A stretch of 64,000 nt of DNA, taken from contig MCGT01000025.1 in NCBI GenBank assembly GCA_002104935.1, positions 186,001 to 250,000 on the forward strand. Reading direction: 5' to 3'. The notes below the pieces were generated by a model. It was not told where the DNA came from. It did no database searches and saw nothing but the letters and a program-made list of their open reading frames with translations. The translations under genes were made by a program, and so were the position numbers. Every line of letters starts with the position of its first letter. Within the stretch, counting starts at the first letter, position 1. Source of the DNA: Hesseltinella vesiculosa (Eukaryota > Mucoromycota > Mucoromycetes > Mucorales > Cunninghamellaceae). Positions 24,201 to 36,283 of the stretch are shown one piece after another.

Positions 24201-24632
24201 ATGGTAGCTCATGGCCAACCAGTGCTGCTTGACGATCTCGTCATCCATGCCGATCAGTACAAAGGAGCTTCTGTGCGTGTGGTTGGAAGGTATCCGTCTT
24301 CATGTTTGAAAAATAGAACACATCGTCATTTATTTTTGCGATAGATTACAAAGCTATGATCTCCAACAAAGCCAAGCCGTCTTGGAATACAAGAACCATC
24401 AATTGACACTTGACACAGAACTCATTGATATTAGCATGCCACTGGGTCATTTGGTCATGTGTATAGGAGAAATGGCCGAGACACAGGCAAGTAATAGCAA
24501 AAGTGTGGCGCGAGCTGACTTTTTTTTCCTCCCCTTCAGGAAATCAAGATGAAACCTCGGGTGATTCGGCATGTGGAAGCGCTTGATATGGAGTTATATG
24601 AACGGACCATTCAATTGGTCTTGGCTGAATAA
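24201..24632 (+). CDS. TEN1: CST complex subunit Ten1-like telomere protein
   Basis: Three exons: 24201-24289, 24345-24486 and 24540-24632; 107 residues. The small OB-fold pattern of Ten1 can be read in order: QPVLLDDLV, YKGASVRVVGRLQSYDLQQ, QLTLDTELIDISMPLGHLVM, GEMAET, and a C-terminal helix HVEALDMELYERTIQLVL. Ten1 works with Stn1 (and Ctc1) to protect telomeres and help fill in the lagging strand. The second intron starts with GCAAGT; using the GT two bases downstream would break the protein. The family is short and fast-evolving, so the call rests on the whole pattern, above all GRLQSYD and DTELIDI. A different single OB-fold protein remains possible. Confidence 0.75.
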
Positions 24633-24897
24633 ATCATGATACCCGAGAGGAGATCTCTTTAGCATATTATTGCTCCTGATAGTATTGCTCCTTCAAAAAA
24701 GGGAGAAAGGATGAAAGGGAACATGGGTTGAGCACTGTGGAAGGGGTTGACACCGAAAAATGGTAAGCAAAAGACGAAGCTTCCAACTCCGCTCCACTCA
24801 TAATATATCCTGGGTGACACACAAAAAGGCACCCTCTCTTCTTTTTTTTTTTTTGTTTTTCTTCTTTTTTTTTGTTTTTCATCTTGAACAGTTTGAC

Positions 24898-26822
24898 ATG
24901 GGGAAAGGAAAGCGAGCTCATACCATCAGTATTCCAAGCATTCACTTGACAACACCAAAGTCGTCTGGTGATCACTCCTTTAGCGTGGCTCCCTCTGTTG
25001 ATGCTCAAACTTGGACACCACCAACGAATAACCGATGGGCTCCTCCCCGAAAAACCAAACGTTACGATGACCTTGAACATAAGCTCGAAGCTGCTCCTTT
25101 GTATGTTTTGGTGTCTACTTATATGAATTATCTTGTCTTGATTTTGTTTGGTCATTTACGTGACATTCTTGGCAAATTCTTCAAGCCTCAAGCCTACAGT
25201 CATTTACGAATGAACAATGTAAGTTTATTTATTATCATTATTCTCCAGCCAACCTAACCCCACTCACACTTTTTTTTTTTTTTTTTGCTTCCATTTATCT
25301 TAGGGCTATGCTCCTTTGGTTTCAGACTTTGATTCCTTTTACACTCGTCGTTTGTATGTTCGTATTCGGTATGTTACTCCTTGCTAAAAAAGAAAAAAAG
25401 CTGGAGGCAATTCTAAATTTGGGCATTGCGTTTTTTTTTTTTTTTTTTTCTTGTTAGTGATTGCTGGAACCGACCTATCACTGGTGTGGCTTCTCGTACG
25501 GTGAAATTGCTTGAACGGGTCAGTGGCGATTTTAATCGTACGTTCCGTCTGACGGGCAAGGTGACCGAAAACCTCAACTTTGCCTCGTACAACTACCTTG
25601 GTTTCGCCCAAAGCCAGGGCCAATGTGCCGATGCTGTGGAACAAGTCACTCGGGCGTCTGGTTTACCCTCTCCCAGTCCTCGTGCCCAGGCTGGTACCAC
25701 CCAAGCACATTTGGATCTCGAGCGCTTGGTGTCGCGCTTCGTTGGCAAGGAAGATGCCATGGTTGTCAGCATGGGCTTTGCCACCAATTCCTCCACCATC
25801 CCTGCCTTGGTCAGCAAGGGCTGCTTGATCATCTCCGACGAAATGAACCACGCCTCCATTGTCTTCGGCGCCCGTCTGTCTGGAGCTGCCGTCCGTGTCT
25901 TTAAACATAACAACATGGACGACCTGCGTGAACTGTTACGTGAAGTCATCTCTCAAGGTCAACCTCGCACCCATCGCCCTTGGAAGAAAATCCTCGTCAT
26001 TGTCGAAGGTCTCTACTCGATGGAAGGCACCGTTGTCAACTTGCCTGAAATTGTCAAGATGAAGAAGGAATTCAAGGTAGGCACCTCGATCATCCCATTG
26101 CATGACTGACCCTCCCCTCTTTCTCTTTAGTTTTACCTCTATGTGGACGAAGCCCATTCGATTGGCGCTTTGGGTGAAAATGGCGGTGGTGTGTGCGACT
26201 TTTATGGTGTGGATCCCGCCCATGTCGACATCATGATGGGCACCTTTACGAAATCCTTCGGTGCTGCAGGTGGCTATATTGCCGGGGACAAGGCTGTCAT
26301 TGATCACTTGCGTGTCAATAACCATGCTTACATTTATGCCGAACCCATGTCTGTTCTCGTGACCCAACAAGTTTACACTAGCATGAAGATCATTTGGTAT
26401 GTCAAAAAAAAAAAAAGGAAACACCCCATGACAATCCAATACTCACAGACTTTTTTTTGGCTCATCACAGCGGTGAAGATGGCTCCGATGATGGTCGCCG
26501 ACGTATCCAACGCTTGGCTGAAAACTCATTGTACTTTGCTTGCCGATTACGTGAAATGGGTTTCATTGTGTATGGTGATCATGGTAGCCCTGTGGTGCCT
26601 TTGCTGTTGTTCAACCCTGCCAAGATCCCAGCCTTTTCTCGGGAACTGCTGAAACGAGGTATTGCTGTATGTGTCGTGGGTTACCCCGCCACGCCCATTG
26701 TCACGTCTCGTGCTCGCTTCTGTTTGTCTGCCTCTCATACCAAAGAGGATCTCGACAATGCCCTGGAAGCCATCAGTGAAGTGGGTGACTTGCTGTTGCT
26801 CAAAGTCAGCGAGAAGAAATAG
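24898..26822 (+). CDS. LCB2: Serine palmitoyltransferase subunit 2 (LCB2)
   Basis: Five exons: 24898-25218, 25304-25368, 25458-26076, 26131-26396 and 26471-26822; 540 residues. A basic N-terminus leads to one membrane-associated segment ([20 protein letters not shown]). The alpha-oxoamine synthase fold then follows: [66 protein letters not shown], and the PLP-binding lysine in [17 protein letters not shown] (about residue 376). LCB2 carries the PLP lysine; LCB1 does not. With LCB1 in the ER it condenses serine and palmitoyl-CoA, the first step of sphingolipid synthesis. Intron 2 (25369-25457) ends in a T20 tract. The start at 24898 gives the family-typical leader. Confidence 0.96.
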
Positions 26823-27696
26823 ATTTCCCCTCTGGTTTGCCACCCAACATTTTTTCATTCCCCCCCCCCTTTTACAATTAGCTTTATTTATGATCTTTTT
26901 TTTTTTTTTTTTGTTTTTTTACAAATTACAGCGTACATATTTTTTTTCCTACTCTTATTATTTTTTGTTAGATCGCTTGACAACGTCTGGAATGATCCAT
27001 TTCTCCTACCTCCTTTTTTTTTTATTATCCCATCTTTTTTTCCTGCCGCCCCTGTGTATCACTCCTATTTTTGCCTCCTTTTTTGTTTTCACTAAAAAGA
27101 ACTCTCCCCACTTATCAGGGACGTGTGAGTCTTTCAGAAACTCGAGCGCCGAATTTCTGCAAGCTTAATGAAATGGAGATGGTTGGCGGAGGATTAGAGT
27201 TTTAGCTGATGGAACGAATGAGAACGTCATTCTCATAACTTTTCAATGACGTGCCCCTCCCTCTTTGACAAGCATTGGATTTCCAATTGGTAGGCCATTG
27301 GCAAGGCAGAAGGTTGTTTGGGATTGCACCACGTGATTCTAGCAGCAGTTCACCAACACTATTTTTTTTTTGGGATGCTTGAGAAGTGTCACCATTTTTT
27401 TTTTTTTTTGGCCAATGGTGTGACACAAGGACTAAAGTTGTTCCTGCGAACTGCACTCATTGGATCATGCTTCTCCTTTTGCTTTTCCTTTTGGCTCTTT
27501 GCTTGTTCCTGAAACTTAAATTCAGGCAATATAAAAGAACACCATTCCCACCCCAGGCCCTTTTTAGCTTTTTTTTTTTTTTGGTTCCTCGTTTTTTTCC
27601 CAACCTCTTTCCACTGCGTTTTTTTTTTTTTTTTTTTTTTTTGATAAAAAAAAGGACTTTGCATTTGATATCGTCTCTCCAAAACATACAATAACC
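26823..27696. other. Intergenic, T-run-rich, upstream of ECL1-like gene
   Basis: Carries at least five T runs of 10 or more (near 26898, 27010, 27394, 27570 and 27620), a CACGTG palindrome at 27329-27334 and a TATA box at 27530. No coding signal. Confidence 0.5.
27530..27536 (+). promoter_or_regulatory. TATA box (TATAAAA) of ECL1-like gene
   Basis: TATAAAA lies 161 bp upstream of the start codon at 27697, followed by a C/T-rich leader. The spacing suits a fungal promoter. Confidence 0.5.
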
Positions 27697-28120
27697 ATGG
27701 ATCTTAATATTTGCTTGTACTGTGAAAAACCAATGATGAACGACGTAAGTAAAAATAAAAAAACGACACCTGACCGAGGCTGACTTTTTTGCACGATAGA
27801 ATCTGTCGTTTTGTTCCAAAGGCTGCGAGTTGAGTGAATCAACAAAGCAATTGACAAGTCAGTATTCAAATTCATATGCATCCCTGTCTACACAAACAAC
27901 GACCTCGTCCGTTCATGCTTTACCGCCCTCACCCTCTACTTATGAACTGTCATACCACCGTCGCCCGTCGTTTTCCTATACCCACAGCATGAAAAGAAGA
28001 CCTTCCAACGGCGCCAGCAGCTCATCCTCCTATGATTCCCTGTCATCCACCCTCTCTTTTGACTCGTCATCTTATTTGCAAACAACCCCTTTCTCATCGC
28101 TAGACACATCTTTCCCATGA
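27697..28120 (+). CDS. ECL1-family small zinc protein
   Basis: Two exons, 27697-27744 and 27800-28120; 122 residues. The N-terminal 30 residues read ICLYCEKPMMND then NLSFCSKGCELSES, a C-x2-C ... C-x3-C cluster as in the fungal ECL1/Ecl1-3 family (extender of chronological lifespan). The rest is Ser/Thr/Tyr-rich and disordered (SSSSSYDSLSSTLSFDSSS), which is also usual for the family. Fission yeast Ecl proteins are nuclear, are induced by zinc or sulfur shortage, and prolong stationary survival. The intron falls exactly between the two Cys pairs. Confidence is limited by the short conserved part. Confidence 0.72.
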
Positions 28121-29093
28121 TCATCGTTGGGTAACACCGTTCTCTTTTTTTTTTATCCTACCCAAGCATGACCCTGCCCATTTCTGTTCTCCAAAACAGT
28201 AACCGTGGCACCCCAAAAAAATATATATTTTATGCTGTAAGACCTCTTCTCTCTCTTTTTTTTTTTTTTTTTTTACCAAATACTATGGCCATACCAATCC
28301 CTTATAATGAATAAATTAAAAAGAATGACTTCGCTTGTTCTTGCCTGTACATAGAAAAAAAAAACATTTGCCTAGAGCCTCGGATGCATTCAAAAAATCC
28401 AGATTCATTGGCCGCCTTCCTCGGCACCCCATGATCTCGTGTTGCTTTCAAAACGCAACATATCCATTTTACCATGTCATTTCCATTATAAAAATAAAAT
28501 GAGCATATAAATAAATACCTATGACCCTGTACCACTTTTTTTTTTCCACCCCCACGGCCTAATTGATAGAAAAGTGACACGTAACAAATGGTGTGAATGA
28601 CGACCCTTTTTGTCACGTCATCTCCTTGAAACTGTGAGTTGCATTTACGCTTAGCCCGCCTTTTTTTATATGTATAATGTACAAAAGATAAAGCCACGTG
28701 GTAGTTGAGTAAACCAATATGCATCATGAAAAAAAGAAAAACCATGTTTATCTATCCACAGGAATCAGGCAGAGACAGTCTGTTCTCGACGATGAGAAAA
28801 AAAAACAATGATGCAAACCCTGTTCCGACCAAATGGGCCATTTGAGAATCTAACCAAGTTTTATCTCCTGTCATTGTTACCCTCATGACCTTGACATGTG
28901 CTCAACTGACGCTAAAAGCTTGCCCGAAACGCCGGAAAACCGTCGTTCGTTCCAATGCCGCAACACGTTCTTCGTTTCTTCAACCTCGGCCCTTTGATCA
29001 ACCCCGCCCGCTGTCGGAAACTGAATCGAGTTTTTTTTCTTTTCATTCGCGCTACTCCCTGCGATCCGTCCCTTTCTTTTCTATTGCAGCCCA
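28121..29093. other. Intergenic
   Basis: T19 run near 28256 and a CACGTG palindrome near 28694. A 147-codon minus-strand frame (28302-28745) has no family motif and strongly uneven composition, so it is not called. A C/T-rich leader precedes the SCAI start. Confidence 0.45.
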
Positions 29094-32000
29094 ATGGAAT
29101 CATCCAGCACAAAGGAAGCTCAAATTACAGCGCAATCAGATGCAGCTGCCCCAGTTGTCAATACATCGCATCAAGGTATTGTAAAATAAAAAAAAAGAAC
29201 AAAAAGCAGCAATCTATCATAGTGTGTGCGTGTATGTGTGTGTGTGTGTGTGTTGGCGGGCTATCGTTTTTATTTAAAAAAAAAAAAAAAAAAAGATGAA
29301 CAAGGGCACTCACCCACATCATTCACTTTCGTTTCATAGGAACAGCCACCACTACCAGCCAATCCCCAGCAGCAACCATTGATACCAACACAGATGATCT
29401 CAATCTTGCATCCCAAACACAATCCATCGCAGAAAAATCCGCCGATGATGCCATCATACGAAGCCAACGCCACGTCGAAGAATTCCAGTATCTTTTAGAA
29501 AAAAGCCAAAGCCTCTTTAGTGGTTTACGGTAATGATCCACAAGCAGCATTTGCTTTTCTCATTGACCTTGACGTTTCTGTTCCTTCATAGGGATCTACC
29601 TCCCACCGGCAATTACCGTCAATGGCGTCACGCAAGTTACCGATGCCAGCTTTCCCCCCTTGCTTATCGTCCTTTTATTTGATCTCTAGTATTTTGAAAA
29701 GACATTTGAAGTCTATACCAATGTAAGCCTGTGCCACATGACCTCCCCAATGTTGACCAGACCTCTCTTTTTTTCACCCTAGCTTTGGAAATTCCAACAA
29801 ACGCACAGGTAGGAACAGCAAGAAAGGGAGAGGACACGTCACTTATCTTCTTTTGCTTAAACGATAGAGCGCTTTTGGAGGACAAGAGCAACTATGGTCT
29901 GAAACGCTGGGAAGTGGGTGAAATTGCAAGCAAAATCGGCCAGCTGTATTACCATTACTAGTACGCTACAAAGGAAAAAGAAAGACACGACGTGACTGAC
30001 TTCTCTCTTTGAAGCTTGCGCACAAGTGAAACCAACTATCTACACGAAGCCTATGTTTTTTATGAAGCCATCCACGATCGCCAGTATTTCAAAAACATCC
30101 TCGAGGTCAAAAAGTAAGAAAGGCTCTGCAAAGAAAAAAGAGAGACATGGCCCTGACGGCAGACTTTTTTATTCTCTTGTCGATGTCCAGCCCCGCTCTG
30201 ATGATAAAGAAGATGCGTTACTATGCTCGATTTATCGTCGTCTGTTTGTTACTGAACAAGGAGGACAACCTAAAACTACTGGTAAGTGACCTGGAAATCC
30301 TGATCGACGAATACTCGCGCATCTTCAAAGCAACCGATGGCAAGGAGTGGCAATTGGTACTGCATGAGATCACCTCCTTTATGGACGCCGAACGCAAACT
30401 GATTCCTATCAACGCCGAACGACACCAAGTGCCTTTTGAGCGCCGTCTAGGCGCCTCTTTCACCAGCCCTTTGACGGTGCCGCACCCGCCCCTGCAGTTA
30501 CAGGAAGTCATCCTCGTTGGTGGCAACTTCCCTCAGGAAATCAAGTTCTCGGAACTGACCTTGGACATGTACCGCATGCTACAATCCCTCGAACGTGAAC
30601 CCTCCACCGTCTTGATCAATGACCCGCCTGCCTCTGCTCAGCCATCGCACGACAGCGAGCCGTCGCAGCAGGACCCTCCCGAAAAAACCGCTCCCCTCGA
30701 CCCTAAAAAGGATATGCACAACCCACACAAGTGTCTCCTCTATCGCCCCACCCTAAGCCAGCTGATGGTGTACCTGTCGACAGCTTTCAAAGACACCGAT
30801 GCCAATGCCGCCATGCTTGTCTACTTGTCCTCGCCTGGCTGTACCAACGTCCCTTCGCGCGGATTTGGCGTCACTGGAGGCGTCGCCATGTATCAAAAAA
30901 AGCCAACCTTGTCGTCTGTCGTCGTCCCCCCGGCCGCCAACCATCCCAACACAAACGTCAGTGCCACCGCCATGGTCATTACCCCGTCCTCCGCTTCCGC
31001 CACGCCTGCTGCCGGCACTGCTTCTGTCAGCACCACAGCCTCCGTGACCACGACTGCTACCACTACCAACGCCAATCCTGCCCCTGCAGACAACAATCCA
31101 TCGACATCCAACACACCGTCGGCCACAGTCAACGCCAATCCTGGCACCGCCACGCCCTCCTCTTCCTCTGCGCCGGTCTCCAGTCAAGACCCTAGCCATC
31201 CCAACCCCCAGACCCAGCCAGCCCAAGCCGGAGCCCTTGCCACCACCTCCGCCCTCCCACCTTCCACCACCTCCGCGCTGCATGCCAAGATCGTCACCCC
31301 CGGCTCCTCCTCTTCTCCCTTGCCCACCAACACTGCCTCCTCTTCCCCACCTTCTGTCTCACAGCACCAGCAGCAACGACTGGCTCCAGCCACCTCCGCT
31401 GCCCCACCTGCTGCTCAAGCCTGCCTGTATCCAGCCGACCTGATCCCTTGGACCCGCAAACCTCTGTGCCTCATCATCGACAGCGACAATAGCACTGCCT
31501 TTTACCAGGCTATCCCCAATCTCTTTGACCAGCCTGTGCTTACCTTGCTCTCACCCACCCAGTACCCCTCTACCATTCAAGAAAAGAGGGAGATCGGCAG
31601 CCTCTTTACCCTCTTCTTACATACCCCTCTCCTCGGCTTCTGCTCCGTCTCAGATATCGGCAACCTCGACCATGAGAAATGGGACCTCTGCGTGCAAAAA
31701 GTCGCCCAGCTCGAACAAACGATTGGTCAGCGTCTCTTGGACCACCCGGATCTTCGTAAGTTCTGGCAGCAAAGGTCAACGCACTGGCACATCGGCAGAG
31801 TAAAGTAACGTATTTTTTATGTTTTAACTAGACCCATACATCAAGTGCTTCATGGAAGATGCTTTTCTGTGGACATTCATTGTACGTTTTGTCATGTGTG
31901 GTGTGATTCTTCGGTGTCATTCCTCATTCAAGCATGAAAAGGTAAGCAGGCACTTGTGCCAGAAAAAGAGTAGACATGGGCCGACCTTTTTTTTTTTGCA

Positions 32001-32184
32001 TCAGTCCTATCCGTGCAGCACGCCAGACATGCCTGAATCGATTTACCTGGACACATCTGTCATGGCCTTGTTCAACGAGCTGATTGTGCTAGCCGGTGTC
32101 TCGACCTATTTTAGCCTACCATCCACTACACCCACTGCTGCACCCATGACGTCCAATCCTTCCAATGCCCTGGAAACCATCTAG
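29094..32184 (+). CDS. SCAI: SCAI-family protein (suppressor of cancer cell invasion homolog)
   Basis: Proposed exons: 29094-29175, 29340-29529, 29592-29631, 29690-29722, 29783-29808, 29868-29960, 30015-30113, 30191-31799, 31846-31941 and 32005-32184; about 815 residues. Family landmarks: HVEEFQYLLEKSQSLFSGLR, TGNYRQWRHYFEKTFEVYTN, LWKFQQTHR, NYLHEAYVFYEAIHDRQYF, MIKKMRYYARFIVVCLLLNK, and EIKFSELTLDMYRMLQSLER. Around residues 420-600 lies a long Ser/Thr/Ala/Pro-rich insert absent from animal SCAI. In animals SCAI represses MRTF/SRF transcription and acts in DNA repair; its fungal role is unknown. The intron after exon 3 needs a GC donor (GCAAGT at 29632). Exons 4 and 5 are 33 and 26 nt. The exon 8/9 junction near 31800-31845 is the least certain. 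Confidence 0.88.
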
Positions 32185-32499
32185 CCTCCCTTACCTCTTT
32201 GCACCGATCCCTCTCTTTCTTGTTGTCGTCCTGCGCCTCGCTCCCAAACGGCCTATTCAACGATCTGACAACTACCGGATTTCCGCCATCATTTGGCGAG
32301 TCCTTGCATGTCATTTTGAGCCACGAATAAATTTTTTTAGCCGGCCAAGCAATCCAATTTCCTGTTTGCGAGAAAGCGACTTGATAAGCTGACCCAAAGC
32401 GCGAACCTTGATCCTACATCAGTTGCCGGCTGCTCTGGGTTTTTTTTAATCAATCGGACGAACGGAGAGTGTCGCAATGATAAGCATTGTCATGTATCA

Positions 32500-32640
32500 A
32501 CGTTTAGCTCGTATGCAACAGTCCATTTTTGGGAGAATTGAATGGAGCAATTTTCACACTGTGATTTTTAATCAGATCGCCTGGAACATGGGGCCAGTTT
32601 GTCATTTTTTTAGCTGTGCTTTTTTTTTTCTTGAAGGCGG
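32500..32640 (-). repeat. Dispersed repeat, block A copy (inverted)
   Basis: The reverse complement contains CCAGGCGATCTGATTAAAAA TCACA followed by AAAATTGCTC. This matches the + strand near 48928-48968 (CCAGGCGATTTGATCAAAAA TCACA, then AAATTGCTC). Translated in the same relative frame, the two share VIFNQIAW / VIFDQIAW and a following HFFS, suggesting an old coding element. Confidence 0.65.
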
Positions 32641-32879
32641 AAAGGCCTTTGTTGAGACCAAGTTGACCTTTTTGAAAATTTAAGCGCTTATGCACTTTTT
32701 TTTTTCACCTCACTAATCAGTAAAGCAACCCCAAGCACGCCTACGTATCACATCAATAATGTATGCTTACCTCCTGCCAAGCTTTTGTGCATTGGTCAGC
32801 CCAAAATTGAAACTATCCATGTAAACGCCTGAGCGACTCCCCTCACACAAATTGTGCCTAGCATGCATGAGTTGGCTGG

Positions 32880-33075
32880 CAAACACGCACAAAAAAATGA
32901 TTTCTCACGCACTGACTTGCCCACGTACTTGTAACGCCGATTGGTACATCAGCCAAAATGAATTTCTTGACACCTCAAAGAAATACGTTGTACATTAATA
33001 AAACAAACAGAAAGGAAGAGCATCCCCTCTTTTATTTTGCATCCGGGTTGGGTGACATTGAATAAGCGTTGAATG
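32880..33075 (+). repeat. Dispersed repeat, block B copy (direct)
   Basis: GCAAACACGCAC ... CACGCACTGACTTGC ... ACTTG near 32880-32935 matches GCAAACATGCAC ... CACACACTTGCTCGCGCACTTG at 49059-49107. Further on, AACAGAAAGGAAGAGCATCC ... TTTTGCATCCGGGTTGGGTGACA (33007-33057) matches AGCAGAGAAGAAGGGCTTCC ... TTTTGCATCTGGGCTAGGGTGACA (49129-49190). This block runs in the same direction in both places, while block A is inverted. Confidence 0.65.
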
Positions 33076-33392
33076 ATGCCGTCAGTTGATATGGCGTCGA
33101 TCATGAATTTATTCAAAATTTGGATGCTGTCCACATACTCTACTTGGATATTGAGTGTTTCATTTCAAAGACATTGGCTGTCAGTTTGATGTTTAATAAG
33201 GCAAAAAAAAAAAAAAATGACGAACGGCACATTGGTGAAATTGCTTAAGAGAATACAAATAAATAAAAAAGTGGAGGCTGCTGCCTCGGCAGGACGTAAA
33301 AAAATCGCGAGCAGTATCTACTTGTGAACAATGGGAATGGTTGAAGAGGGAAATCAAGAGAAACAGACAAAAAAAAAAAAAGGAGAGAGGTC

Positions 33393-35866
33393 TTATTGAC
33401 ACTTGGGAGGGACTTGGTAGCTTTCCTTGCGTTTCTCCAACCAGCCTTCCCGAGCCAATTTGGCACCAAAGCCAAGACCACGCTTGGCAAAACCGGCATA
33501 GATTTCACAGTAGTTAGCGCCACCAGTGAGGACCATGTCGGCGTCAAGGATGGCATCACGGGCGTCGGTGAAGGAGGGCGAGCAAGGCTGCAATTTCATA
33601 CCGTCCATGACCAATTGCAGGGCCAGAGTGTTACCATGCGAGATAACATATTCCTTGGTTTGCTCCACGTCCTTTTTGGTCATCACTGGTACGCCTCGCT
33701 GGTTGGTGCTGGTGACAGACGCGGTAGAAGGGAACCATTCTTCGGTGAAGCCGTGCTTGTCGACCAAATTCCAGTATACTTCATACAGCATTTCGGCCCA
33801 AACTTCACCCTTGGCATGGACTCCCCAGTAATCAAAGCGATCCATGATGTTGTAAGTGCTTGGGTTGGTCTTCATGCTGGTTGAGTACTGAAAGAAAAAA
33901 AAAAAAAAAGGTGAGCCATGTGATTTTGGTGAACTGGCTTTGTTCTTCTCCAAGGAACTAACCGAGTATTTGCGAATGCCATCGCCACCGTTGGACCAGG
34001 CACCCATGCTAAAGTCCTTGGCACGGCGATCGGCGTTCTTCATGCGGACAATGGTAGATACAAAGTCGCCCCAGCCTTCGCCCATGCCACCGGCTTCGCC
34101 CCAGCCCAAGCAGTTGCTGTTCTTGTAGCCACCGGTCAATCGGTTGGACACGCCATGGGTGTACTCGTGAAGGACAATGCCGCTTTCAAAATCGCCGTCG
34201 CGCATAGGGTGAGTCTGGTCCCAGATGTACATGCGCATCTTGCCATGTTGACCATCGGGGGGAGTGGCAAAGTTGGCATTGTTGCGGCCGGAACCGTCCT
34301 GGGCATTGGCCACCACAGCGTCGCCTTCACCGTCATCATTGTCACGTCCACGGCCAAGGTTGTCTTGTTGGAAGTTACCAGACTTCTCATCGAAACCATA
34401 GCGGTGGAACAGATCATGGGCCATGTTGCACCAGTAGAACAGGTTGGTCACGGCAGCGTCTTCGTATTGCTCAGGTTCGTCCACATCAAAACGGGCTTCG
34501 TAGTCGAACACAAGAGCGTCGCCGTATTTACCACCCGTGCGGCCTAGAGGGCGGTAGTTGTCTTCCCAATTGTATCCTCCATCAGGGTTGGTGTGGGCAT
34601 AGACATTGTTACCGGCGGTCACGTTGAAGGTGGGGTGTTGCTTGCGTGAGCCTTGGCTGGAGTAGAAGCCCTGGGAGTGCCAGCCTTCGGGACTGGCAAA
34701 GTTGTCGTGGGGGTTCTTGATCAATTCTTGTTGCGAGTCCGAGGGGTCGTTGGCACCAAAGGGGATCACGTTGTAGTAGGCGTCAGCTGGCCCGGCGGTG
34801 TTGTCGTCACCAGGAGGAGGGAGATGGATCTTCTTCTTGTTCTTGTTGGGCATCCATCGGCGGCTTGTAGGCGACACCACCTCATCGATATCATAATGAT
34901 GCACCCAATCGACCAGGCCATGCATGGCACCGGAGGCGACGTCCACATGACCGTTGTACCAATGATCGTCCAGCTCCATTTGTACATCCCAGATCAGAGC
35001 CAGGCGACCGTCTTCCATTTGCAGGTAAGCTTGTTTGACCTTGACAGGCTGGAGAGCAAAAGGTACGCCCTCGACCAAGACAGAGAGGTCCCCGCCAGCC
35101 TTGAGGTCTTGGTGGGCCGTCAATGCATCGGCTGATAAGATATCCGCCATGGCTGGATTTGGCAATTTGGGTTTCACAAACTTGTACAGGCTAATCACGG
35201 CATCACTTGGTGTGAGCACCTGGTCATGATAAGTGTTGGTGGTAGCCCAAGAGGAGGAAGTGAGCTTCTTTTTCGAGCCGGATTTTCCCAAAACCAATTG
35301 GTTCCACCCATTTTTCATTTGCTATTGTAAAAGAAAGTGTGTGAGTCTTTTTTTTTTTTTTTCTCCTTGCCCATGACCCAGCCGCATTAAAAAAGTACTA
35401 CGTCATCGGATAAAAAAACTGCGGACAAAAAAAAAGAACTCACCTCCAACACGGAAGAGGATGGATGGGGACGAGCAAAGGAGTTACCATAAGAGAGAAT
35501 TTCGCCGTTGGCAAGGACATTGATGTTGATGTTACCGTTCAACACAGGCAGGCCATGGACCAACTGACGCAAATGAACATGGGTGACGCCCGTCAAATCC
35601 GAGGCATAGGCGGCATCGATTTCAAAATCACTTTCGGTCAACCGAGAACGAGCAAAGTCCAGAGCAGCTTGTTCAGGAGCCACTGGGCCAGTCAAGGACG
35701 CCTTAAGATCGTATGGCGACCATGCGTCCGCAGTATATTCCCGACGTTGGCCAAGCTCAGGTCCAAAGTTAACAACGTCATGTTGCGTGGCATGCTTTGG
35801 TAATGTAGCAGCAAACACGTTGGTAGCAAAGTATAGAGCAATCGCGGTATGTATAGGTGTCTTCAT
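33393..35866 (-). CDS. MEP: Fungalysin-type extracellular metalloprotease (peptidase family M36)
   Basis: Three exons: 35866-35444, 35321-33963 and 33887-33393; 758 residues. There is a signal peptide (IHTAIALYFATNVFA), then a fungalysin/thermolysin propeptide region and the M36 catalytic domain. The zinc motif is HEYTHG (His near residue 526), with the third ligand in the conserved GWGEAGGMGEGWGDF. NMAHDLFHRYGFDEKSGNFQ and VHAKGEVWAEMLYEVYWNL are family blocks. The enzyme is made as an inactive precursor, secreted, and degrades protein outside the cell. The start at 35866 is preferred over upstream in-frame ATGs because it opens on the signal peptide. Intron 2 uses a GTTAGT donor. All key residues are present. 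Confidence 0.96.
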
Positions 35867-36283
35867 CACAAAGGCAATAGAAATAAAAGAAAAGGGTAAA
35901 GCAGTAGGAGAAGAAGAAAAAGGAAAAAAAAGACAAAAGAGAAACTGAGCAGAATAAAAAAAAATCAGCCGTCCTTTATTATTCCCTGCCCCTTTTTTAT
36001 TCTTCTTTTTTTCCAAGCAGGGTAACCAATCATAGCATTGGCATTCAATGATACAGCCGACGCACATGACTTACCGACCCTTTCGTTGACCCAATGACTA
36101 GTATTGTAAAAAAAAAAAAAATGTCTCATGACAGCTGAGACGATCGCCTAGGAATGGTTGTTTGCAAAATTTGGTTGGCAAACGACCTCATTTGGCTTGA
36201 ATTTGATTGGTTACCATTGACCAGCTGTCCTCGTGACATTTTCTTTCTCCACCTCTTCCTTTGTTTTAATTATTTTTTGTTTG
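35867..36283. other. Divergent intergenic region (fungalysin / TBCC)
   Basis: 417 bp with an A14 run near 36108 and A/G-rich sequence next to the protease start. No TATA box is clear. No gene seen. Confidence 0.45.

Larger units (their letters stand above)
32185..33392. other. Intergenic with dispersed-repeat material
   Basis: Holds two blocks similar to the 48.7-49.2 kb region (listed separately). Short frames only, no gene recognised. Confidence 0.5.

Noticed and set aside
28302..28745. 147-codon minus-strand frame
   Set aside because: Aromatic- and Lys-rich composition typical of translated AT-rich intergenic DNA, no motif, no neighbours in phase.
30753..31283. Gly/Arg/Val-rich minus-strand frame
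   Set aside because: It is the antisense of the low-complexity Ser/Thr/Ala/Pro insert of SCAI.
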